A program made the position numbers and the translations under genes. The notes under the pieces were generated by a model. That model made no database searches. It saw nothing but the letters and a program-made list of their open reading frames with translations, and had not been told where the DNA came from. From assembly GCA_015493585.1 (NCBI GenBank), contig WGCW01000186.1:1-51805 (forward strand): DNA of 51,805 bases, read 5' to 3'. Below, piece after piece: positions 8,949 through 17,552 of this stretch. Within the stretch, counting starts at the first letter, position 1; every line of letters starts with the position of its first letter. Source of the DNA: Acidobacteriota bacterium (GTDB lineage Bacteria; Acidobacteriota; Thermoanaerobaculia; Thermoanaerobaculales; Sulfomarinibacteraceae).

Positions 8949-10778
8949 ATGAGAAATGCGCTTCGATTCCGTTGGATTTCACTCCTCGTCTTTGCCTTTT
9001 CAGCCACGTTCCTGCCGGCACAGACCCTTGAGATCTGGCAGATCCAGGGGGCCGGAATGACCTCTCCTTACGTGGGCCAGCGTGTGACGACGGATGAAGC
9101 CATCGTCACCGCCGTTGCTCCGCACGGTTTCTTCATCGAAACCCCGCCGGCACGCTCCGACGGCAATCCTCAGACGTCGGACGGTATCTACGTGTACACG
9201 GGGACAGCGCCAACAGTGCAAGCTGGTGACATGGTCGATGTCACGGGGACCGTCAGCGAATACCACGGGTTGACCGAGCTTGGTTCCAGCCCCATCATCA
9301 CCATCTCCGGTACGGGTCAAGCCCTCCCACCTCCCGTTCAGCTCGACGCGCACCACCCCTCGCCAAACCGTCCCCAGCCGGAAAACGAACTTGAGCGGTA
9401 CGAGGGTATGCTGATCCACATCGCGTCCGGTATCGTCACTGGGCCAACGGATCGTTATGGAAACTTCACGATCGTTGCGCGGCCGGGCCGTGCCTTCAGA
9501 GAACCCGGCATCGCCTTTCCCGGGATTCCAGGCCTTCCCATGTGGGATGGCAATCCTGAGGTCCTGGAGGTCGATCCCGCTGGCTTGGGGCTTCCCAAGC
9601 AGGAGATCACGGCAGGCTCCCCCATTCATGGGATGACCGGCGTCCTCTCGTATAACTTCGGCCATTACCAGGTATGGCCCCTCGTCCTCGGTGTCGTCCA
9701 ACATTCACCGGTGGCGGCTGTTCGTCCCCGTTTGCCGGGTGAGGTGACCGTTGGCACTCAGAACCTCGAACGTTTCTTCGACGACATCGACGATCCGTCC
9801 ACCGACGATACCGTCCTGACTCATGCACAGCTTGAGGACCGCCTCTCAAAAGCCTCACAATGGATCCGGAACGTGCTCAGATCTCCCGACATCCTCGCCC
9901 TCGAGGAAGTCGAAAACCTCAACGTCCTGGATGCTCTTTGCAACAAGATCGCCTCAGACGATCCAGATGTCCACTACACGCCATATCTCATTCCCGGCAA
10001 CGATTTCTCCGGCATGAACGTCGCGTTCCTCGTGCGCTCCTCAATCACCGTCGATCAGCTCGTTCAGCTCAATGCTGATGATACCTTCGATGCTGGGGGC
10101 AAAACCTACACGACGTTCGACAGGCCGCCTCTTCTGCTTCGATGCCGGGTCTCGACCGGAGGAACGCCGTTCCCATTGACATTAATCGCTGTGCATCTCC
10201 GGTCACTCAACGGTATCGATGATCCCAGTAAGGGTGACTTCGTCCGGCTCAAAAGAGCCAGGGAGGCACTCGACCTATCGCAGGACATCGAGCAGCTCCA
10301 ACAAGCCAGTCCTCAGATCCATCTCATCGTGCTCGGAGATTTCAACGCCTTTGGGTTTTCCGATGGATACGTCGACGTGATGGGACAAATCACGGGGCGC
10401 ATCGATCCGCTCGGTGCCATGATCCCGGCGACACAGATCGTCGATCCGCCGTTGACCGACCAGGTCAGCCGCCTCCCTGCCGATGAGAGGTACACCTTTG
10501 TCAACGGTGGAACCGCTGATGATCTCGACCATGTCTTGACATCGAACGCCCTCGATACGTGGGTGCGAGGCCTGATCCCCGGGCGCGGAAACGCCGATGC
10601 TCCGTTGGATTCCTCCGCCGATCCGTCGACACCGGTGAGAACCTCCGATCATGATGGGCTCGTGCTCTACGTCATGACCGACCGGAACGGGAACGGCATC
10701 CCAGATGACCGGGACATTCCCGCTCGATATCGACGCGGACATTCGCGGGGGCGTGCCCACAACCTCCCCACCGGATAA
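8949..10778 (+). CDS. Secreted endonuclease/exonuclease/phosphatase-family nuclease
   Basis: 609 residues. Residues 1-25 form a signal peptide (ending FLPAQT). Next is an OB-fold-like region (residues ~30-130; GFFIETPP, SDGIYVYTG), as in ExeM/NucH-type extracellular nucleases. The EEP domain (residues ~260-575) shows ALEEVEN, LIAVHLRS, VLGDFNAF, DLDHVLTS and SDHDG, covering the expected metal and catalytic residues. The tail has DRNGNGIPDD, a calcium-binding thrombospondin-3/dockerin-like motif, followed by ~20 basic residues. Likely an exported DNase or phosphodiesterase scavenging DNA or phosphate. An AAGGAG site lies 13-16 nt upstream of the ATG, somewhat far. Confidence 0.88.
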   Translation: MRNALRFRWISLLVFAFSATFLPAQTLEIWQIQGAGMTSPYVGQRVTTDEAIVTAVAPHGFFIETPPARSDGNPQTSDGIYVYTGTAPTVQAGDMVDVTGTVSEYHGLTELGSSPIITISGTGQALPPPVQLDAHHPSPNRPQPENELERYEGMLIHIASGIVTGPTDRYGNFTIVARPGRAFREPGIAFPGIPGLPMWDGNPEVLEVDPAGLGLPKQEITAGSPIHGMTGVLSYNFGHYQVWPLVLGVVQHSPVAAVRPRLPGEVTVGTQNLERFFDDIDDPSTDDTVLTHAQLEDRLSKASQWIRNVLRSPDILALEEVENLNVLDALCNKIASDDPDVHYTPYLIPGNDFSGMNVAFLVRSSITVDQLVQLNADDTFDAGGKTYTTFDRPPLLLRCRVSTGGTPFPLTLIAVHLRSLNGIDDPSKGDFVRLKRAREALDLSQDIEQLQQASPQIHLIVLGDFNAFGFSDGYVDVMGQITGRIDPLGAMIPATQIVDPPLTDQVSRLPADERYTFVNGGTADDLDHVLTSNALDTWVRGLIPGRGNADAPLDSSADPSTPVRTSDHDGLVLYVMTDRNGNGIPDDRDIPARYRRGHSRGRAHNLPTG

Positions 10779-10926
10779 AAAGTGGCCGCGGTGTCGAGGG
10801 AGGACAGATCCGCGGCCGGAAAAAATAAGGATGGAGGGTCCTGTTAACCCGGATGCATCACCAGAGAGCATCGCGAAAGCGCCGCCAAGCGTGGGGCATC
10901 TCGCCCTGCAGCAGATGGATGGTGAA

Positions 10927-11541
10927 TCATCCGGGTTCATCTCCGAACAGAAGATATTCATGCGAGTTTTCGGGTGCCTCTGAGATCTTGTCTGCGAGCA
11001 AGCCGTCAAGTCTTTGATAGAGCTCCGGAACGGCCAACTCGATCAGCCGCACGCTCCTGACAAGGTACTCCGGACCCAACGGCCATTTTGAAATCTCTCC
11101 GCTGGAGAAAGGATACAACGTCACGAGTTGCGTCCCGAGGAGCGCCGGCTCTCCTTGCAACGATGCATTTCGGAACTGTGGCAGCCAGTCTAAGAGCTCG
11201 TTCGTCCGTGCCAGGCCCTGGCACCTGCTAAAGGCCCGCAAAACGAGCTTACATCCATGCTCGAGCAACGCGCCGGTGAAGCTCCTCAAGAAGGCCACGA
11301 GTGATCCCTGGATCTCCTGATTGTCATCACCGATGTATCCAAATACCGGGATCGGGATCCCGAGCACGAGGAGGTTGAGCGTACCGGCGGGCAGCACAAC
11401 CGACGACAACCCAGCACCGGTGGTTGACAGCGGCCCCCCCAGCTCTGTCAGCAAGACCCGCCCGACCAACAGGATCCGGCGGGCCATATCTGCATCCCCG
11501 TGGATGTCTCGAAAGCTTTCGACCCTCCTCTGGACCTCCAT
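10927..11541 (-). CDS. Protein of unknown function, about 204 residues
   Basis: I do not recognise this protein. It has no signal peptide and no clear membrane helix apart from a hydrophobic stretch around residues 50-75 (SSVVLPAGTLNLLVLGIPIPVFGY). The composition is that of a soluble protein with normal codon use, and a strong GGGGGGAGGATGC ribosome site precedes the ATG at 11541, so I believe it is real. It follows the FHA regulator on the same strand after a 409-bp gap containing a MITE-like element, so it is probably transcribed separately. It converges with the secreted nuclease. Confidence 0.6.
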   Translation of the reverse strand: MEVQRRVESFRDIHGDADMARRILLVGRVLLTELGGPLSTTGAGLSSVVLPAGTLNLLVLGIPIPVFGYIGDDNQEIQGSLVAFLRSFTGALLEHGCKLVLRAFSRCQGLARTNELLDWLPQFRNASLQGEPALLGTQLVTLYPFSSGEISKWPLGPEYLVRSVRLIELAVPELYQRLDGLLADKISEAPENSHEYLLFGDEPG

Positions 11542-11950
11542 GCATCCTCCCCCCGATGCCAAGCTATGTCAGTCCTTGCAAGTTCAATACCAAGAGCCGT
11601 AATCTCTGGAAGTGATTGAATACAATGAGACTCACAGAATGACCCTCGCTGAGAGGCTCAAGAACTGTCAACCATTGTTGACACATGTCGATACGCATGG
11701 AAACAGAACCGCGTGGGCGCCGGCAAAGAAGTGAGGCTATTCGGACCCCACGATTCCGCCGGATGAGATATGCCAAGATCTTGGTGCTCTGGTACTTGCG
11801 GCGAGGCAGGCAACCCGGAGGGATGCCGGGCATCGGAGCATGTCACGAGCGCACGAGAGAGGAGGCCCCCGGCCGTAGGCCGGCTGAGCTGTCAGGCTCT
11901 GGCTCTGAAGGAGGCGGCGTGGGCGTGTGCAGATCGCCTGAGAGAATCGC
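11542..11950. other. Intergenic interval containing a MITE-like copy
   Basis: 409 bp without a credible gene. The right 220 bp (from about 11741, running 10 bp into the 3' end of the FHA regulator gene) is copy A of the dispersed inverted-repeat element. The left ~200 bp should hold the promoter of the unknown gene at 11541; I see no clear consensus. Confidence 0.6.
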
Positions 11951-11960
11951 TCACTCGAGG
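11741..11960. mobile_element. MITE-like element, copy A (degenerate left end)
   Basis: About 220 bp. The body is alignable with the copies at 33991 and 42621: GGATGAGATATGCCAAGATC near the left, CCGTAGGCCGGCTGAGC in the middle, CAGATCGCCTGAGAGAATCG at the right. The right terminus, read inward, is CCTCGAGTGAGCGATTCT, like the other copies; the left terminus has decayed. The right end overlaps the last three sense codons and supplies the TGA stop of the FHA/AAA+ regulator gene. Confidence 0.75.
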
Positions 11961-13774
11961 CCGGATGGCATACCAAGTCTCTTCATCTTCTTGAAAAGCC
12001 CGGCACGGCTGATTCCAAGCTCTTCAGCGACGCGGGTCCGGTTTCCCCCGTGCTCATCGAGAGATGCTTGAATCAAAACCCGCTCGAACACATCCCTGGC
12101 CTCCGAGAGGGACATGCCATTGAATAACGCCAGATCGAGCGCTGGCCGGGCTCCTGGGAAACCGCCCCCAGGCGTCACTGAAAGATGGGCCGTGTCGATA
12201 ATCGCCCCTGGAGTCAGCGAAGAGACCGCCCGGATGATCTCGCTGCGAAGCTCTCGAACATTCCCCGGCCAATCGTACGCCGTCAACGCTTCCAGGGCGC
12301 GCACCGTCAGCCCCCGAACCGGCTTGTGCATCTTGGCGGCCGTTTCTTCGAGGAAGGCGTTGACAAGGACCGGAATATCCTGCCGCCTCCGTCGCAAAGG
12401 GGGGATATGGATGCGCAACACATGAAGGCGGTAGTACAGATCTGCACGAAAACGCTCCGCCTTGACCTCGGCATCCAGATCGCGGTTCGTCGCCGAAATA
12501 ATCCGTACATCGCACTTCGTGGGAGCATCATCGCCCACCCGGTAATACTCTCCAAGCTCCAGCACCCGCAGCAGCTTCCCCTGTAAGCCCAGTGGCAGGT
12601 CCCCAACTTCATCCAAGAAGAGAACCCCGTGATCGGCAACCTGGAACTTTCCCTTTCTGGCGCTGACTCCCGTGGCAGCTCCCGGTGCGACGCCAAAAAG
12701 CTCCGCCTCGATCAGCTCAGAGGGGATTGCCGCACAGTTGACGGCGACGAACGGCCCACCACTCCGGTGAGACAGCATGTGTATTGCACGGGCGAAGAGC
12801 TCCTTGCCCGTCCCACTTTCGCCGGTGATCAGGACCGGCTCCTCCTGGCGCGCGTAGCGCTCTGCAAGCGACTTACATTTCTTGAGGGAGGGGGAGCTTC
12901 CGAGAATGCCCTCAAATGCGGCACCATTCCCACGTTTCCCTGCCACAGCGGCCTTTTCGCCACCACGAGGCGCCGCCGCCGCAGCGTTGAGAACCACTTT
13001 GAGCGACGCAAGAATCGCAGAAAGATCCGAAGCCGCCGGCGGAGTCACACCGTACTGGATCACCAGCACATGCCGCTCGTCAAGCGCGCTCGCCAAGAAC
13101 CGCGTGCCAAACTGGTCCGTATCCTGAACGACAACCTTCTTCTCTTGGAGGATCTCATTCCCGACTTCCGTCAGGCTGTTCAAGGTCTTTCGGTCCGACG
13201 GATCAAGGTCGAGGTTCCCCGCGCTGGTGATGAGCGACAGCTGACCAGCATGACCTTTGAAAAGGATCATCCCGCCTTCAAATCCAAAGCGCTCAACAAC
13301 CCACCGCAACAGCGTGCCGATCGAGCAACTTTCCGCGCAGCGCGCCGTCATCTCAAGGAGGGCCACAATATCGTCAAGGTCCGTGACAGGCTGGTACCGC
13401 CCGGTGTCAACACTGGATTCTGGAACTTCAACACCGTCAGTGGGTTGAATCTCGGATGCCAGACCGAACGAACCCGAGGACACCTCAACGATCACCAAGC
13501 GGGCCGATGACACCATGATTTCGTCGCCACAGTGAGCCTCGGCCGACGTCACCGGCTGGCCATTGACACGGGTTCCGTTCTTGCTCTTGAGGTCGGTAAT
13601 ACGGAAGCTCCCATCGGCGACATCGAGAATCGCATGGGCTCTCGACACATCTGGCTGAGGGATGACGATATCATTGCCCCGCCTCGAGCCGATCCGGTAC
13701 GTCCGGTGTTTGTGAAGCTCAAAACGTTGCTCGCCAAGCTCAGGATGAAAGTAGACCAAGAGGTAGTGTGCCAT
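11951..13774 (-). CDS. FHA-domain AAA+ enhancer-binding-type regulator with atypical GAFTGA loop
   Basis: 607 residues. An N-terminal FHA domain (residues ~25-95: YRIGSRRGND, SRAHA, KNGTRVNG) should bind phosphothreonine. A GAF-like region covers ~120-260. The AAA+ domain has Walker A GESGTGKE (318-325) and Walker B LFLDE (385-389). A Fis-type helix-turn-helix is at the C-terminus (NRTRVAEELGISRAGLFKKM). The loop that should read GAFTGA and contact sigma-54 is GAATGV (365-370). This places it among FHA-type regulators that may not activate sigma-54 conventionally. The start is ATG 13774 with no clear ribosome site. The gene lies downstream of the ClpX-like gene, with 62 bp between holding a C5/G5 hairpin (~13807-13823). 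Confidence 0.9.
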   Translation of the reverse strand: MAHYLLVYFHPELGEQRFELHKHRTYRIGSRRGNDIVIPQPDVSRAHAILDVADGSFRITDLKSKNGTRVNGQPVTSAEAHCGDEIMVSSARLVIVEVSSGSFGLASEIQPTDGVEVPESSVDTGRYQPVTDLDDIVALLEMTARCAESCSIGTLLRWVVERFGFEGGMILFKGHAGQLSLITSAGNLDLDPSDRKTLNSLTEVGNEILQEKKVVVQDTDQFGTRFLASALDERHVLVIQYGVTPPAASDLSAILASLKVVLNAAAAAPRGGEKAAVAGKRGNGAAFEGILGSSPSLKKCKSLAERYARQEEPVLITGESGTGKELFARAIHMLSHRSGGPFVAVNCAAIPSELIEAELFGVAPGAATGVSARKGKFQVADHGVLFLDEVGDLPLGLQGKLLRVLELGEYYRVGDDAPTKCDVRIISATNRDLDAEVKAERFRADLYYRLHVLRIHIPPLRRRRQDIPVLVNAFLEETAAKMHKPVRGLTVRALEALTAYDWPGNVRELRSEIIRAVSSLTPGAIIDTAHLSVTPGGGFPGARPALDLALFNGMSLSEARDVFERVLIQASLDEHGGNRTRVAEELGISRAGLFKKMKRLGMPSGLE

Positions 13775-13836
13775 AAAGCAAGTTTACATCGAATTTCTGC
13801 CGCGATCACCCCCGTAGGGGGGCGCTGGACGGCACA

Positions 13837-15006
13837 TTACGCCAGCCCCAGCTCCCGTTTGACCATCGCCGCAGAGATCTTGATGCGGTACCCGCCATCT
13901 GGCAGCTCTTCGAGAGCCTTGCTCTCGAACGGATCAAACTCGACGCGATTGATAATCTTGCCGAAGATCATCCGGAGCGCACGGGCTCCCGTCCGGGTGT
14001 GCTTTTGCGCCTGTTCCGCAATCAGGGCTGCGGCCAGATCATCGATCTCGAGTGAAATACCCATGACCTCGAAGTAGCTTCTCGACCGGACGAAGGGAGA
14101 ATTGAGCGATTCCAGCAAGATCTGCTTGAGCACATCTCCACTGAGCTCATTGAGCAGAACGATATTGTCAAAACGTGCCATGAACTGCGGCACCATGCCG
14201 TAGGTAAAGAGATCCTCGTCTTTGAGAAAATCTCCAAGCGTGAACCTCGTTTCGATATGGACTGTTCCATCCGCTGAACGAATGGCCTGGGACTTCAGTT
14301 TCTCACCGCTTCCCGGTTTGATCACCCGAAGGTAAACCTGGTCGTAGAGCTCCTCGAAAGCACCACCGCAGATGAACATCATGTGGCTCGTGTCGATATC
14401 GAGTGTGATCTGGCGCTCTTCGCCATCGACAACGGCATAGGTCCGGTACGAAACCTGCTCTCCCTCCATCAGCGTCAGCAGCCCCTGTTGGAGTACGACG
14501 CCAATGGCGTTGGGTTTCCCCGCAACAATGGAGGACATTTTGTCAATCTCGTCGATACAAACCGTCGCTTTCTCCATAGCGGCCTTGAGCTCGTCCGCAG
14601 TGACCTTGCGGCCAAGGAGCGTCCGTGCCCGCTGCTCGATTGCCGTCAAGAGCCGGTCAGGACGGAACTCCATCCGATCTGAATCGACGAGAAGGTTGGC
14701 GTTGATGATCGTCATCGCCTGGAACGGCCGGTACTCGGGAATATCACGATACAAACGTTGGATGTTGTTCATGATCGTCGTCTTACCGGTCCCAGAGTTT
14801 CCGATCAGAAGAATATTGCCCGAGACCTTTCCGGTGACATGCTTGTACACGGCAACAGACACGTAGCGCAACGCACGGTCCTGGCCCAGGACACCGCGCT
14901 TGAGCTCCTGAAAGATCTCCCGCGGTTTGATCTCCGCCAGCGGCCGGGAACCGGCGGACCCATCCGCCCGCCCCTCGCTCGTCACTTCGCGGCCCTGCTG
15001 GCTCAT
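13837..15006 (-). CDS. ClpX-like AAA+ ATPase without zinc-binding domain
   Basis: 389 residues. ClpX/HslU-type ATPase core: GQDRALRYVSVAVYKH, Walker A GNSGTGKT (69-76), Walker B CIDEID (151-156), a sensor-2-like GARALRMIFGKI near the C-terminus. The N-terminal Cys4 zinc domain of canonical ClpX is missing, replaced by ~25 polar residues. The ORF lacks the usual clpP neighbour. It may be a specialised unfoldase or chaperone rather than the housekeeping ClpX. The ATG at 15006 follows GGGAGGGCTGAG and starts 1 bp after the aminopeptidase stop, so the two genes are co-transcribed. Confidence 0.85.
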   Translation of the reverse strand: MSQQGREVTSEGRADGSAGSRPLAEIKPREIFQELKRGVLGQDRALRYVSVAVYKHVTGKVSGNILLIGNSGTGKTTIMNNIQRLYRDIPEYRPFQAMTIINANLLVDSDRMEFRPDRLLTAIEQRARTLLGRKVTADELKAAMEKATVCIDEIDKMSSIVAGKPNAIGVVLQQGLLTLMEGEQVSYRTYAVVDGEERQITLDIDTSHMMFICGGAFEELYDQVYLRVIKPGSGEKLKSQAIRSADGTVHIETRFTLGDFLKDEDLFTYGMVPQFMARFDNIVLLNELSGDVLKQILLESLNSPFVRSRSYFEVMGISLEIDDLAAALIAEQAQKHTRTGARALRMIFGKIINRVEFDPFESKALEELPDGGYRIKISAAMVKRELGLA

Positions 15007-15007
15007 C

Positions 15008-16204
15008 TCAGCCCTCCCGAACCCACACACGATTCCGTGGGATCAACTGGATGCCGTCAATCATGACCGACCTCCCACATCCGCCACTCCGAAAGTCCGT
15101 CACGATGTCCACGTGCTGCGCCGACCGGTTCAAGATCCCCAGCTCTTCGAGCTCGTGGATGCGTGCCTTCCCTTCCTCGGAAGACGGATCCTCGACGTAA
15201 CACTCTTCGTAGCTCGCGCCGATCGCGATATGGAGCGTACCACCCACCTTTTCGACGAAGAGCGGGTGCTTCAAAACGCGGTCGAGGCCGGGGTTCATGC
15301 CGAGCGCCACCTCGCCGAGCCGGTGAGAACCATCGTCGGTCTCGATGATCGCCACAAGGTGCTCCGCCCCCGTTTCCGCGCTGTAGCTGACGATGCGGCC
15401 TCCATCGAACTTCAGATAAATCCCCTGAATGTCGTTCCCGCCGTAGTTGACGGGCAGATCGACGAAGATTTCGCCCTCAACCGAACGGGCATCCGGGCTT
15501 GTGAACACCTCGCCATCGGGGAAGTTCCGGAGGCCGTAGGAAAGCACCGCACGGCTCGATGACAGATCCATCGTGAGCCGGAGCTCCCGGCCGTCGCTCG
15601 GGTGTTCGGTCTCGATCACAATCTCACGACCTTGATCGAACACAGGAGCGATCGCCTCTTCCGCACGCCGCAGCTCGCGTGGATCGGACGTTGAAGCTCG
15701 AACGATGAACTGCGTGTACTCTTCGAAATCCATCCCCTCCATGGCGGCGGCTGCGGGCGTCGGGTAGAGGGTAATCACCCACGGCTTACTTAGACGCAGG
15801 GTGGAAAACGGTTTGTCAGCCGCCGCCAGGCGCTGGGCCTGTTCCGCAGTCAACCCCATGAAGCTCTCAGGGTCTTCTGCACCGAGCACCTCGACGTACT
15901 TCGTCATACTCTCGTAGCGTTTCCGGTGCCATTCGGGAATCCGCTCGGCCTGTTTGGGTGTGCCCCACCGGGCCATCGCAGCGGACCAGACGCGCCCGCG
16001 TTCATTGTTGGGTGGAATCAGGTACACATCGGGGATGCCACCCGCCTCGATGACGCGCCTCTCCAGAATCTCCATCAACGGCCACGCCACCCGCTCACCC
16101 TTGATCATCACGCGATCCTCGGACGTGATGCCCCCGAGGGAATGATCTAAGAGATAGCCCGCCCACGTTTCCAAGTCTTCACGTCGAATATCTGGCTCAC
16201 GCAT
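15008..16204 (-). CDS. M29-family metallo-aminopeptidase
   Basis: 398 residues, the normal length of AmpS/aminopeptidase T proteins. The dinuclear metal site and catalytic segments are visible: FPDGEVFTSP, LGEVALGMNP, HIAIGASY and HVDIVTDF near the C-terminus, supplying the expected Glu, His and Asp ligands. It should be a cytoplasmic broad-specificity aminopeptidase. The start is ATG 16204. The gene sits between the DUF1573 gene and the ClpX-like gene, all on one strand with gaps of 37 and 1 bp, suggesting one transcript. Pairing with an unfoldase-like ATPase could reflect shared peptide turnover, but that is inference. Confidence 0.92.
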   Translation of the reverse strand: MREPDIRREDLETWAGYLLDHSLGGITSEDRVMIKGERVAWPLMEILERRVIEAGGIPDVYLIPPNNERGRVWSAAMARWGTPKQAERIPEWHRKRYESMTKYVEVLGAEDPESFMGLTAEQAQRLAAADKPFSTLRLSKPWVITLYPTPAAAAMEGMDFEEYTQFIVRASTSDPRELRRAEEAIAPVFDQGREIVIETEHPSDGRELRLTMDLSSSRAVLSYGLRNFPDGEVFTSPDARSVEGEIFVDLPVNYGGNDIQGIYLKFDGGRIVSYSAETGAEHLVAIIETDDGSHRLGEVALGMNPGLDRVLKHPLFVEKVGGTLHIAIGASYEECYVEDPSSEEGKARIHELEELGILNRSAQHVDIVTDFRSGGCGRSVMIDGIQLIPRNRVWVREG

Positions 16205-16241
16205 CCTATGTTCTCCTTTGCATCATCGATGGACCGGAATC

Positions 16242-17444
16242 TTAGGACAACGGGCTCGATCCCGGTGGGGGGAGCTTTGGATCCCCTGGCACCTTCTTGA
16301 CCGGAGCTCGCTTTGGCCGGAGAACTCTCTTGATTGGAGCTCCTTGCGGCCCGAGCAAATGGATTTTGGGCGGCAGGGGAACCGCGCGGCGAGTGGTGAC
16401 GAAAACCGGGATCGTCATCGACGGATGTTTCGGATCATCGGTCTTCACCGTCAACGTTGCATGCAGGCCTCGTTTGGCCGCTTTCAGCCCAGCCGCCCGA
16501 TCGAGACCGACCCTGACCCTTTCGACAGTTCCCAGGCCAGGCGGCATGATGACAATCTTCAAAAGCTCAGGATGATCGGTCTCGACAGAGCGGATATGAA
16601 ACCGGGTGCTCCCATGCGCCCGCACTTCAACTACTCTCCAGTACTCCTTGGGGCCTCGTATGCCAACGATAAACTGCAAGCGCGGCGGAACGATCTCCAG
16701 TGTTGACCGGACGTGGACAAAGAGCGGGAGCACGAGCTTCGGCTGACGAGGATCGTTCGTCATGAGCTCCACTTTTCCACTCCGGGACATCGCGTGGGGG
16801 GCAGCCGGGAAACTCACCATCATCCACACGTCTCCAGGACCGGCCTTCAATCCGCGCTGATCTTCCGCCTTGGTGACACCGGACCAGGTCACCTTCACGA
16901 GCCCAGCCGGCTCGATGTGCGTCTGGAGAATCTTCAACGGCTTTCCGTCCTGCCGGTGGAGCAGCACCTTGGTCTCAGCGGGCCGGTTCTCCCACGTGTT
17001 CAGCCAGAGCCGCGGGGAGGGACGAACCTCGATCGGCGCGATGACCGTCGCGTTGAGCCTGAGAACGATTTGTTTCAGCCCGGGATCGTTTGTGACAACC
17101 CGGATCGTCTTCGATATCCGCCCGTTCTGCTGAGCGTGTGTATGGACCTTGGCGACGAGCTTTCCCGACCCACCTGCCGGGATCACCGAGTCATGCTCGG
17201 CGACCGTGCATCCTCAAGAGGGGGCCGCGCTGAGAATCCGGATCGGCACTTTCCCAGTGTTCTTGAAAATGAAGGTGCCCACGACGTCGCGGCCGGCGAG
17301 CACCTGTCCCACGTCGAGGACGACGTGGTCCACGTGGAGCGAAGGTACGGCCTTCGCCGGAGAGCCCCCCCGCGTTTGAGCCGCAGCGACGACAACACCC
17401 ATCGCCAGCAGACTCGACACCAAAATCGCTTGTTTCTTCCACAT
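16242..17444 (-). CDS. DUF1573 exported protein with in-frame TGA (candidate selenocysteine 77)
   Basis: 400 codons if the TGA at 17216-17214 is read through. Residues 1-22 form a signal peptide. The first DUF1573 domain (residues ~35-140) has FIFKNTGKVPIRILSAAPS, then TGA, then GCTVAEHDSVIPAGG: exactly the family's conserved SCGCT site with the first Cys codon replaced by TGA. The frame stays open for 323 further codons containing two more ASPM/MSP-like beta domains and a Pro-rich tail. A stem-loop at SECIS distance follows (17181-17205). The ATG at 17444 has a GGGGAG ribosome site. The gene lies 108 bp downstream of a di-haem cytochrome c gene. Alternatives are a nonsense mutation or a sequencing error (TGC to TGA). 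Confidence 0.75.
17181..17205 (-). promoter_or_regulatory. Candidate bacterial SECIS stem-loop
   Basis: Read on the minus strand, the TGA is followed by 8 nt (GGATGCAC), then GGTCGCCGAG, loop CATGA, and CTCGGTGATC. This gives a 10-bp stem with two G-U pairs; opening the closing G-C pair puts a G at the first position of the apical loop. The TGA-to-loop distance is 17-18 nt, within the range described for bacterial SECIS elements. The structure is inside the coding sequence, as required in bacteria. I could not compute folding energies. Confidence 0.6.
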
Positions 17445-17552
17445 GCATCGCTCCCCGTCCCGGAGGCCTCATCTGCCCCAGAAACCGCACATCTGAAACG
17501 GTTGCCGGGCGCCCCCGGGCACGCATCGAATTGTAACGCAGCGTGGGACCAT

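Noticed and set aside
10679-10778. Frameshift at the 3' end of the secreted nuclease
   Set aside because: The DRNGNGIPDD motif is followed by a basic tail, but no alternative frame restores a recognisable domain, so I keep the gene as read.
11685-12071. 128-codon frame across the intergenic region beside the FHA regulator
   Set aside because: It translates the MITE-like repeat and the antisense of the regulator 3' end; no family match.
17214-17444. Separate 76-residue protein ending at the TGA, followed by a second DUF1573 gene
   Set aside because: Both pieces are in one frame and the conserved NTG...SCGCT...IPAGG motif spans the TGA. The second piece would lack a signal peptide, so one gene is the better reading.
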